This document shows positions 54,597-64,000 of a stretch of DNA of 64,000 nt, piece by piece (the stretch's first letter is position 1; every line of letters starts with the position of its first letter). The stretch is taken from NCBI RefSeq assembly GCF_003946695.1, contig NZ_RHOX01000004.1, positions 1-64,000 of the forward strand, given 5' to 3'. A program made the position numbers and the translations under genes. The notes beneath the pieces are model-generated. The model was not told the DNA's origin. It made no database searches and saw only the letters and a list, made by a program, of their open reading frames with translations. This stretch comes from Lapidilactobacillus bayanensis (GTDB lineage Bacteria; Bacillota; Bacilli; Lactobacillales; Lactobacillaceae).

Positions 54597-55796
54597 TTAA
54601 CGCTGATTAACGCGACTGTACATGTAGCTCTTATAATGATAGCGCATCGACATAATCAGACCAATACCAATCATATTCCCTAACAATGCCGAACCACCCT
54701 GCGATACGAACGGCAATGGAATACCCGTCAGCGGCAAGAGACCGATACTCATCCCGATGTTTTCAAAGACGTGAAACAAAATCATCATGATCACACCAGT
54801 TGAAACATAGGCGTAAAATTCATTTTTTGTATCGAACGTTACCTTGATCATTTGATAAATCAACATGAAGTACACCAGGATCAAGAAGCAACCACCGATA
54901 AAGCCAAAATTCTCACCAATCACTGAGAAAATCATATCTGATTCTCGAACGGGTACATAAACCTTTGAAACGTTAAACCCACGACCGGTCATTCGTCCGG
55001 AACCAATTGCTTTCATACTTTGCCATAATTGATAACCACTGTTACTCGTATCTTGCGAAGGATTTAACCAGTTATTAATTCGATCAAATTGATAGGCATG
55101 AAAGCCAATCATCCCCAGTAAACTTCGTCCCCAAGAAGTGGTAACTAATAAAATGGCTAAGCCACCCACTAACACTACAGCAGCAATCGCCGGCGCCAAG
55201 ATTTTCCACGTTATGCCGGAAACTAAAACCACACCACTAAAAATCGCCAGAAAGACCAACATCGTCCCAAAATCATTTTGTAGTTTTAACAAAACAAGAA
55301 TAGGCAATGTCCAAATTAACATTTTACCTAGGAGCCTAAAATCATTCTGAACCGTGTGTTTGAATTTCGAATTATGCTGAGTGACGACGCGTCCTAACAT
55401 GATAATGAAAGCTGGTTTCATAACTTCTGATGGCTGAAAGGTAAAGCTACCAATGGCAAACCAACTTCTAGCACCATTTGACGCCGCACGTTGACGATCA
55501 TACAAGAACAGAACAGAAATTAACAGAATAATTCCTAATCCATAAGCATAAGGTGCAATTTTCCAAAGTTGGCCAACGTCGAATTGCATGATGACAATCA
55601 CCGCAATGCCACCAATTACGTACCAAGCCAGTTGCATGACAACGGCACGCAATGGTGTGCTAGTGGGACTGGTATCATGAACCGTCGCCACATAAATCGC
55701 CATGATACTAAAAATAGCCAAGATTAAAATCGACAAAAGAATACCGTAATCAATACGATCGGTATTTCCACTCCACGAATGTTTTCTAGCTGGCAT
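54597..55796 (-). CDS. rodA: Rod-shape SEDS glycosyltransferase RodA
   Basis: The 399-residue protein has ten membrane helices and SEDS motifs: GARSWFAIGSFTFQPSEVMKPAFI (split here; residues about 108-131), the catalytic-type Asp in LKLQNDFGTMLV, VPVRESDMIFSVIGENFGF and the C-terminal PLPFVSQGGSALL. It polymerises lipid II for side-wall synthesis. Its context downstream of murA fits cell-wall work. ATG with AGG upstream. Confidence 0.93.
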   Translation of the reverse strand: MPARKHSWSGNTDRIDYGILLSILILAIFSIMAIYVATVHDTSPTSTPLRAVVMQLAWYVIGGIAVIVIMQFDVGQLWKIAPYAYGLGIILLISVLFLYDRQRAASNGARSWFAIGSFTFQPSEVMKPAFIIMLGRVVTQHNSKFKHTVQNDFRLLGKMLIWTLPILVLLKLQNDFGTMLVFLAIFSGVVLVSGITWKILAPAIAAVVLVGGLAILLVTTSWGRSLLGMIGFHAYQFDRINNWLNPSQDTSNSGYQLWQSMKAIGSGRMTGRGFNVSKVYVPVRESDMIFSVIGENFGFIGGCFLILVYFMLIYQMIKVTFDTKNEFYAYVSTGVIMMILFHVFENIGMSIGLLPLTGIPLPFVSQGGSALLGNMIGIGLIMSMRYHYKSYMYSRVNQR

Positions 55797-55877
55797 ACTA
55801 ACCTACCTTTTATCGTTCTCTTTAAAAATAAACCACTAGTTAGAAACCTGTCTAGTAGCTAACTATAATCTACACCA

Positions 55878-56099
55878 TTAGTGCTGATGTAAATTATAAG
55901 TCATTAATAAGTTTTGTGTTGCTTCACTTAACGTCTTGTGACGACCGGGGTTGGCATTGTCGGCACCATAATAACTGAGAAATCGTTTATTCTCAGCAAC
56001 AATTCGACCAATCATTTGCCCCTTCGCTGTTTGTAATTCCCAATGTTCATCATCTTGATCAACTAACTTCACTTGAATTGGATCTAATTGCTTTGCCAT
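55878..56099 (-). CDS. DUF2969 protein
   Basis: The 73-residue protein (VKLVDQDDEHWELQTAKG..IGRIVAENKRF..FLSYYGADN) fits DUF2969, a family of small soluble proteins known to me only from Lactobacillales and commonly placed between yidD and rodA as here. Function unknown. It starts 3 bp after yidD, with GGAGTAAT before the ATG. Confidence 0.85.
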   Translation of the reverse strand: MAKQLDPIQVKLVDQDDEHWELQTAKGQMIGRIVAENKRFLSYYGADNANPGRHKTLSEATQNLLMTYNLHQH

Positions 56100-56102
56100 G
56101 TA

Positions 56103-56408
56103 TTACTCCTTAACTTTTACTTTATCTGGATGAAACTTAGCCGCGATAATTTGATCTTCATAGCGTTCAGGATGAGGATTGCGAAAAATCGTAAAATTAT
56201 CTGGCACTGGATCAAATCCGCCACGAACAAAAGGATTGCAACGCAAAATTCGTGCTGTCCCCATAATTAGTCCAGCAAAAGGACCGTGTTTCTCGACTGC
56301 TTGCAACATATAATTAGAACAAGTTGGATAATAGCGACAATGTGGTCGTGACAAGGGCGAAATATATTTTTGATACCAGCGAATTAACCAAATAAAAATC
56401 TTTTTCAT
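56103..56408 (-). CDS. yidD: Membrane protein insertion efficiency factor YidD
   Basis: The 101-residue protein shows the full YidD pattern: [34 protein letters not shown] (split at residues 9-42), with its conserved cysteines, and [17 protein letters not shown]. It assists YidC-dependent insertion at the inner membrane face. The C-terminal tail past DPVP is about 25 residues longer than in many homologues and rich in charged residues. Confidence 0.93.
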   Translation of the reverse strand: MKKIFIWLIRWYQKYISPLSRPHCRYYPTCSNYMLQAVEKHGPFAGLIMGTARILRCNPFVRGGFDPVPDNFTIFRNPHPERYEDQIIAAKFHPDKVKVKE

Positions 56409-56419
56409 TTAATTTGCCT

Positions 56420-56605
56420 CTAACGTAAGAAATCCAAAATATGCTCCCAAGTTTTTGGTGAGAATACTGTTAAAGGACTACCGACTCCAGAAATAGCATA
56501 GCCAATTATTGCGCCAATTAAAACAGCAACCACAATGGCGATAATTAACCAACCAATTTTTTTGAGTACTGCACCTGCATATGAACCGCTCACTTTAAAT
56601 CTCAT
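56420..56605 (-). CDS. EpuA-like small membrane protein
   Basis: The 61-residue protein has one membrane helix (IGWLIIAIVVAVLIGAIIGYAI, split 18-39) and a C-terminal FSPKTWEHILDFL, a motif I recall from EpuA (PF11772), often found directly after murA in lactic acid bacteria, as here. Databases often call it a small RNA polymerase beta-associated subunit; the role is not shown. 30 bp after murA, GGAGTGATT before ATG. Confidence 0.75.
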   Translation of the reverse strand: MRFKVSGSYAGAVLKKIGWLIIAIVVAVLIGAIIGYAISGVGSPLTVFSPKTWEHILDFLR

Positions 56606-56635
56606 TTAATCACTCCGACTATCTACGTCTTTTCT

Positions 56636-57955
56636 TTATACTGAAGGATAACTACTTATCACGTTCAAAACCGGACGTTCGGTACCATCTTCAGCGACAT
56701 CACTACGACGAATATCAGCGCCCAACTGACTCAACTTCTGATGCAATAAATAGTAACCACGATCTAAATAATGTAATTTACTAACCCGTGTTTCCCCGGT
56801 CGCAACTAATCCCGCCAATACCAATGCAGCAGCAGCGCGCAAGTCTGTTGCTTCTACAGGCGCACCATGCAACTGTGTCGGGCCGTGAAGCAACACAGTA
56901 TTACCTTCAATTTCAATTTGCGCGTTCATTCTCCGCAATTCGTTGACATGCATAAAGCGATTTTCAAACACTGTCTCATTCATCAAACTGGTGCCATCAG
57001 CCATTAACTGGGCAATCGTCATTTGCGGTTGTAAGTCCGTCGGAAAACCTGGATGAGGCATCGTCTTGACATTAACCGGCTGCAAATGTTCGGGACCAAC
57101 GACGCGGACGCCTTCTGGCAATTCATCAATGGTGACACCCATTTCTAATAATTTAGAAATCAAAGGGCGATTATGAGCCGCAACAGCATCTTTGATCAAA
57201 ACATTACCTTGGGTGATAGCGGCGCCAACCATGAAAGTTCCAGCCTCAATTCGATCTTGAACCACTTGATGGACCGTACCGTTTAGTTCTGATACCCCAA
57301 CAATTTTGATTGTCTCGGTTCCAGCACCGGTAATTTTAGCACCCATACTTGCCAAAAAAATCGCCAAGTCAACGATTTCTGGTTCACGGGCGGCATTATC
57401 AATATAAGTTGTTCCCTCGGCTAAAGTTGCGGCCATCATAATGTTCTCGGTTGCCCCAACACTTGGAAAATCTAAATAAATCGGCGCACCAATTAATTTG
57501 CTGGCTTCAGCCTCAATAAACCCGTTATTTTGCGTAATTCGAGCGCCCAATTGGCGCAAGCCTTTTAAATGCAAATCTATCGGTCGAGAACCAATTGCAC
57601 AACCGCCAGGCATTGCTACCCTAGCTTTGCCTTGGCGTGCTAGTAGTGGCCCTAAAACGACAATCGAAGCACGCATTTGTGAGACTAGCTCGAAAGGTGC
57701 TTCCTCAGAAAGTTTCCCAGTTGCGTCGATCATCAAAACGCGTTCCCGTTCATCAAATTCAGTATGCACATTTAAAGCTTCCAAAACTGAACGCATTGTC
57801 AAAACATCTGCAAGTAATGGCACGTTTTCAATTTGATTAACGCCTTCTTCAGCAAGTAATGCTGCGGCCATGATCGGCAACACCGCGTTTTTTGCACCGT
57901 CAATCTCAACGGTTCCAACCAACCGGTGACCACCGTTAATAATAATTTCTTCCAT
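56636..57955 (-). CDS. murA: UDP-N-acetylglucosamine 1-carboxyvinyltransferase
   Basis: The 439-residue enzyme has the substrate lysine in DGAKNAVLP (about residues 19-27), the PEP-binding Cys in [15 protein letters not shown] (about 117) and [13 protein letters not shown] near 300. It catalyses the first committed step of peptidoglycan synthesis. The Cys makes it potentially sensitive to fosfomycin. Length is normal. It lies 15 bp downstream of the DUF1146 gene, with AAAGGGG before the ATG. Confidence 0.96.
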   Translation of the reverse strand: MEEIIINGGHRLVGTVEIDGAKNAVLPIMAAALLAEEGVNQIENVPLLADVLTMRSVLEALNVHTEFDERERVLMIDATGKLSEEAPFELVSQMRASIVVLGPLLARQGKARVAMPGGCAIGSRPIDLHLKGLRQLGARITQNNGFIEAEASKLIGAPIYLDFPSVGATENIMMAATLAEGTTYIDNAAREPEIVDLAIFLASMGAKITGAGTETIKIVGVSELNGTVHQVVQDRIEAGTFMVGAAITQGNVLIKDAVAAHNRPLISKLLEMGVTIDELPEGVRVVGPEHLQPVNVKTMPHPGFPTDLQPQMTIAQLMADGTSLMNETVFENRFMHVNELRRMNAQIEIEGNTVLLHGPTQLHGAPVEATDLRAAAALVLAGLVATGETRVSKLHYLDRGYYLLHQKLSQLGADIRRSDVAEDGTERPVLNVISSYPSV

Positions 57956-57969
57956 TATGGACCCCTTTA

Positions 57970-58200
57970 TTAATAACTAAACAAAACATTCTGCAAATTC
58001 GTGATCACAGACAATAAAAACGAGCTAACCGCATAACCTAATGCAATCGCTAAAAAAATCTTCAAAATTCGACTTTTATTCTCTTGATGTGCATGGAAAA
58101 AAACATCAAAACGCACAACTGATAAGGCAGAATAAGCTAAATAAACAAAAACCAAGTGACTTAAAATCGTAAACAACGCCTGCAAATTCACAGAATTCAT
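57970..58200 (-). CDS. DUF1146 (YwzB-like) membrane protein
   Basis: The 76-residue protein has two membrane helices ([18 protein letters not shown] and [19 protein letters not shown]) separated by a charged loop with VRFDVFFH, the DUF1146 hallmark. The family lies between atpC and murA in many Firmicutes, as here; function unknown. GGAGG lies 7 bp before the ATG at 58200. Confidence 0.85.
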   Translation of the reverse strand: MNSVNLQALFTILSHLVFVYLAYSALSVVRFDVFFHAHQENKSRILKIFLAIALGYAVSSFLLSVITNLQNVLFSY

Positions 58201-58302
58201 GCACAAGCCTCCAAGAGTAGTTTAATGCTAAGTTTACCATATCTAGCTTTTATTTTACCGTCAACCAACCTTTTTAGCAAAAAAATAATGAAATTTAAAA
58301 GA

Positions 58303-58529
58303 GCGCGAAAGACAACGGGTTGATTGCGTAGCCTTAAAGAAAAAGCACAGCTGGGTGTCAACCCAGATGGGATTTCTCTTTAAGCATAGCAATCAGTTGC
58401 CTTGAGCGCGTTTCAAATCAGAGCGCTCAAAGCAACGGCTTGGGTGTTTGTATTTAAACGGGAAGATTGATGCGTGCCAACGCAGCAAGATTCACGCTTA
58501 AATACACGACACACAGTTGCTTTCAGCAC
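58303..58529. repeat. Family 2 hairpin repeat, tandem dimer 2
   Basis: Two units of 107 bp (58303-58409 and 58423-58529, period 120 bp) form long hairpins like those at 32.4 kb. In the first unit the outer arm is GCGC/GCGC instead of GTGC/GCAC, the middle arms are GCCTTAAAGA/TCTTTAAGC, and the central stem is CTGGGT-GTCA-ACCCAG instead of TTGCGT-GTCA-ACGCAA, so both sides changed together. The second unit has GCGT-GCCA-ACGC. They lie between the atpC terminator and the DUF1146 gene. Confidence 0.85.
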
Positions 58530-58543
58530 CACTAAACGCAAAA

Positions 58544-58575
58544 AACGGACCTAGGATTTTGTCCTCAGGTCCGTT
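58544..58575 (-). terminator. ATP synthase operon terminator
   Basis: AACGGACCT and its complement AGGTCCGTT enclose an inner AGGA/TCCT pairing; T6 follows on the minus strand, 11 bp after the atpC stop. Confidence 0.9.
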
Positions 58576-58585
58576 ATTTTTGCTA

Positions 58586-59023
58586 TTATCCGCGATGTTT
58601 AGAAACATTGATTCGGTTGATTGCACGGTTCAAGGCAATCTGAGCACGGGCAATTTCATTAGCATCATGTTGGGCTTCAGCAGCTTTAATCTTCTGCTGA
58701 GCACGCTCACGGGCATGTTCCGCACGTGTCACGTCAATATTACGTGAACGTTCAGCACTGTCTGCCACAATTGAGGCAACATTATTGTTAACTTCCAAGA
58801 AACCGCCATTTACGGCAATTGAATCCTCATGATCAGGATCATCCGTTCGTTTAACGCGAACTTCACCAATCTTTAAAGGGGCAATAATAGGTTCATGGTT
58901 GGCCATGATACCTAAATCGCCATCAATTGCACACGCTACAAGTAAGTTAGCATGATGGTCGTAAACAACACCATCTGGCGTTACGATATTAACGGTTACT
59001 ACTTTGTTGGTATTTTCCGCCAT
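58586..59023 (-). CDS. atpC: ATP synthase epsilon subunit
   Basis: The 145-residue subunit has the N-terminal beta sandwich (NIVTPDGVVYDHHANLLVA, DGDLGIMANHEPIIAPLKIGE) and a C-terminal pair of helices rich in Ala, Glu and Arg (ARERAQQKIKAAEAQ). It couples the rotor and limits ATP hydrolysis. I use the ATG at 59023, with GGGAGG 10 bp upstream. Confidence 0.95.
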   Translation of the reverse strand: MAENTNKVVTVNIVTPDGVVYDHHANLLVACAIDGDLGIMANHEPIIAPLKIGEVRVKRTDDPDHEDSIAVNGGFLEVNNNVASIVADSAERSRNIDVTRAEHARERAQQKIKAAEAQHDANEIARAQIALNRAINRINVSKHRG

Positions 59024-59036
59024 CACTCATGCCTCC

Positions 59037-60473
<1,437 letters not shown>

Positions 60474-60484
60474 TTAAAAATTTA

Positions 60485-61417
60485 TCATTCTAGAGCAGCA
60501 GCGCCACCAACAATTTCGGTGATTTCTGTTGTAATCTGTGCTTGACGTGCTCGGTTTAACTTAATGGAAAGATCACGAATCATGCCGTTAGCATTGTCCG
60601 TTGCACTCTTCATTGCTGTCATTGACGAAGCATGTTCTGCAGTTTTAGCATCCATAATCGCACCGAAAATCAAACTTTCCGCATATTGCGGCAAGATCGC
60701 ATTTAAGGCTGCATCAACAGATGGATCAGCTAAATATTCAGTTGCTTCTGAATTTTGAACATGATCGGTATCCAGGTCAGTAATTGGCAACATCTTTTCA
60801 GCGCGGAAAGCTGATGACAATGAGTTGACATGGTGGTTATAACAAACATAAAGTTCATCAAAAACACCATCATCAAACATCGTTACCATTGTCTTGACAA
60901 TTTCCCGAACCTCATCAAAAGTAGGCGTATCACTGACACCACGATACTCATAAGCAAGTTGAATGTTGCGAGCCTTGAAAAATTCAGCACCCGTACCACC
61001 AACTGCCATCACAACATGTTCACTAGGATTCTTGTGATCGTCTAAAATTTCCATAACTGAACGTAAAACGTTACTGTTATATCCACCGACTAAACCACGA
61101 TCACTAGTAATAACCAAATACCCAGTTTTTTGAACCGGACGCTCAACTAATAAGTTGTTCAAAGATAGCACATCTTCATCAGTTGTTCCGGACTTGCTCT
61201 GGGCATGTTGCCGCATCGCTGCTAGTTCCAAAACTTTGTTAGCTGCAAGATGGGTGACGATCTCACGAATTTTTTTGGCATAAACTTGATAATTTTGCGA
61301 TTTATTTTCTAGCTTGATCAGCTTAGCGCCGGAGACCATCTGCATCGCACTGGTAATTTGCCCAGTGTTCTTAGTAGACGCAATCCGTCGTTTAATATCA
61401 ATTAACGATTCAGCCAA
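60485..61417 (-). CDS. atpG: ATP synthase gamma subunit
   Basis: The 310-residue central-stalk subunit starts MAESLIDIKRRIASTKNTGQI and ends with AEHASSMTAMKSATDNA and ITTEITEIVGGAAALE, the conserved coiled termini that sit in the F1 core. The start is a TTG with AGGAG at 9-10 bp. Confidence 0.96.
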   Translation of the reverse strand: MAESLIDIKRRIASTKNTGQITSAMQMVSGAKLIKLENKSQNYQVYAKKIREIVTHLAANKVLELAAMRQHAQSKSGTTDEDVLSLNNLLVERPVQKTGYLVITSDRGLVGGYNSNVLRSVMEILDDHKNPSEHVVMAVGGTGAEFFKARNIQLAYEYRGVSDTPTFDEVREIVKTMVTMFDDGVFDELYVCYNHHVNSLSSAFRAEKMLPITDLDTDHVQNSEATEYLADPSVDAALNAILPQYAESLIFGAIMDAKTAEHASSMTAMKSATDNANGMIRDLSIKLNRARQAQITTEITEIVGGAAALE

Positions 61418-61459
61418 TTATTCACCACTCCTTGCTAACTTATAATTGAAACGACTTGA

Positions 61460-62992
<1,533 letters not shown>

Positions 62993-62997
62993 CTATC

Positions 62998-63549
62998 TTA
63001 TTTCAATGGCTGAGCCAATAACTCACGAACCTGATTCAGCTTTGTCTGCACACTACCGTCAATTCGACGATCTTGCGCATCAATGACAACACCACCAATA
63101 ATGCTTGGTTTAACAATATTAGTAACCGTTGCAGTTTGACCTGAGAAACGTTGCAAATAAGCTGCACCAATCTTCTCAATCTGTTCTTCAGTCATCGGTA
63201 CGGCAGTTGTCGCAGTCATTTCGACACGACCATTCGCCTTATCGTACAACACTTCGAACTCATCAATGATGAATTGAAGATCATACATCCGCCGATAATC
63301 AAAAATTAATTGGAGAAAATCTTGCAACGTTTGCGAGAAGTTAGGCTTCAAAACAGCTAAAACGTCACGTTTCTCATTTAAATCTAACCGTGAATCAGTT
63401 AAAATGTTGCCTAAATCTGGATTATCAGCAAATACTTGCCGTAATGTTAATAATTCAGCATAAATATCATCTGAAATATGTTGTTCAGTCGCATACTCAA
63501 AAAGAGCTTTGGCATAACGTTTGCCGACAGTATAGTTATCTAGTTTCAT
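62998..63549 (-). CDS. atpH: ATP synthase delta subunit
   Basis: The 183-residue peripheral-stalk subunit has the N-terminal YAKALFEYA, a helical bundle, and the C-terminal [22 protein letters not shown]. It links F1 to the b-subunit stalk. It overlaps the end of atpF by 14 bp. Confidence 0.95.
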   Translation of the reverse strand: MKLDNYTVGKRYAKALFEYATEQHISDDIYAELLTLRQVFADNPDLGNILTDSRLDLNEKRDVLAVLKPNFSQTLQDFLQLIFDYRRMYDLQFIIDEFEVLYDKANGRVEMTATTAVPMTEEQIEKIGAAYLQRFSGQTATVTNIVKPSIIGGVVIDAQDRRIDGSVQTKLNQVRELLAQPLK

Positions 63550-64000
63550 CAGCAGTCGTCAACCCCTTAATGTATGAATCAATCAAGTCTTTTTGATCTG
63601 CTGCATTTAACTCTTTGCCAATCATCTTTTCAGCAATATCTACAGAAATCTGGGCAACATCCTGACGTGCGCTATTCAATGCTTCAGTACGCGCCTGCTC
63701 TGCATCATTACGAGCTTTAACCTTAACGGCAGCAGCATCGTTTTGAGCAGCTGTCAGAATTTCTTGACGACGTTTTTCGCCGTTTTCTTTAGCCGTGTTA
63801 ACAATTTGCAATGCTTCAGACTTAGAATTCTTTAATTCTGACTGACGCTGTGCAGCCATCTTTTCTGCTTGTTGACGAGAAGTTGCTGCGCCATCAAGAT
63901 CATCCGAGATCTTTTTAGCACGATCATCCATCATCTTAATCACTGGCCCCCAAGCAAAATGCTTAACGAGCAAGAGTAATAAGATAAATGTGACAATTAA
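63536..64000 (-). CDS. atpF: ATP synthase b subunit, 5' end outside the window
   Basis: The visible 154 residues start in a membrane helix ([16 protein letters not shown]) open to the window end, then a long Ala/Glu/Lys/Gln-rich coiled coil ([27 protein letters not shown]) and the C-terminal [13 protein letters not shown] that contacts delta. The true start lies beyond 64000. Earlier genes of the operon (atpE, atpB) are expected there. Confidence 0.94.
   Translation of the reverse strand, partial: LIVTFILLLLLVKHFAWGPVIKMMDDRAKKISDDLDGAATSRQQAEKMAAQRQSELKNSKSEALQIVNTAKENGEKRRQEILTAAQNDAAAVKVKARNDAEQARTEALNSARQDVAQISVDIAEKMIGKELNAADQKDLIDSYIKGLTTADETR

Noticed and set aside
58303-58529. Family-2 hairpins as simple terminators of neighbouring genes
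   Set aside because: No T tract follows either unit, and separate canonical terminators exist next to both dimers.

Overview
The window is chromosomal DNA from a low-to-moderate GC Gram-positive bacterium, almost certainly a member of the Lactobacillaceae. Evidence: a SUF operon in the order sufC-D-S-U-B, the atpF-H-A-G-D-C block followed by DUF1146, murA, an EpuA-like gene, yidD, DUF2969 and rodA, a T-box in front of leuS, an Rgg regulator, many TTG/GTG starts with strong AGGAGG sites, and hydrophobic type I toxins of the lactobacillar kind. I cannot name the species. Most genes are on the minus strand.

Layout. 1-4.0 kb: a large structured repeat, then GNAT, HAD, DUF2785 and flavodoxin genes. 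4.1-7.5 kb: a secreted DUF2712-like protein and, behind an intergenic terminator, an operon of three membrane proteins plus an ABC ATPase. 8.2-13.6 kb: a sulfonate-type ABC transporter operon (permease, ATPase, binding protein) with an acyltransferase-3 and an AMP-forming ligase inserted. 14.3-18.0 kb: an ABC-2 exporter with a divergent Rgg regulator. 18.3-18.5 kb: tRNA-Leu(CAG) and tRNA-Gly(CCC). 19.5-29.1 kb: a glycan-use locus (LacI regulator, CUT1 sugar permeases and binding protein without an ATPase, GH88, DUF2264 and a lyase-like protein) that points to uronic-acid-containing oligosaccharides. 29.3-34.5 kb: phosphatases, an SGNH hydrolase, a TVP38-family protein and NnrD. 34.6-35.3 kb: a type I toxin-antitoxin locus with a second antitoxin RNA. 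35.3-41.4 kb: a pseudouridine synthase, a flippase and leuS with T-box. 41.8-45.3 kb: two related serine beta-lactamase-fold proteins, one fused to a degenerate acyltransferase-3 membrane domain. 45.3-48.2 kb: an acetyltransferase, a GT4 glycosyltransferase and a HEAT-like protein. 48.5-53.6 kb: SUF iron-sulfur operon. 54.6-64 kb: rodA-yidD-murA and the ATP synthase operon (atpF runs off the end).

The most unusual content is non-coding. Five copies (A-E) of a 400-730 bp element lie in intergenic gaps. Each is built from two inverted halves closed by imperfect terminal inverted repeats. Each half carries a hairpin (P2) whose arms change in a compensatory way between copies while a single C.T mismatch stays fixed, and a second hairpin (P3). 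End modules are repeated in tandem in several copies. A second family of roughly 107-bp hairpins occurs twice as tandem dimers and also shows compensatory changes around a GNNA-type loop. I know of no described family matching either, but I could not search. Both look like selected nucleic-acid structures and, with the duplicated type I antitoxin and the acyltransferase/beta-lactamase fusion, are the main candidates for new biology here.
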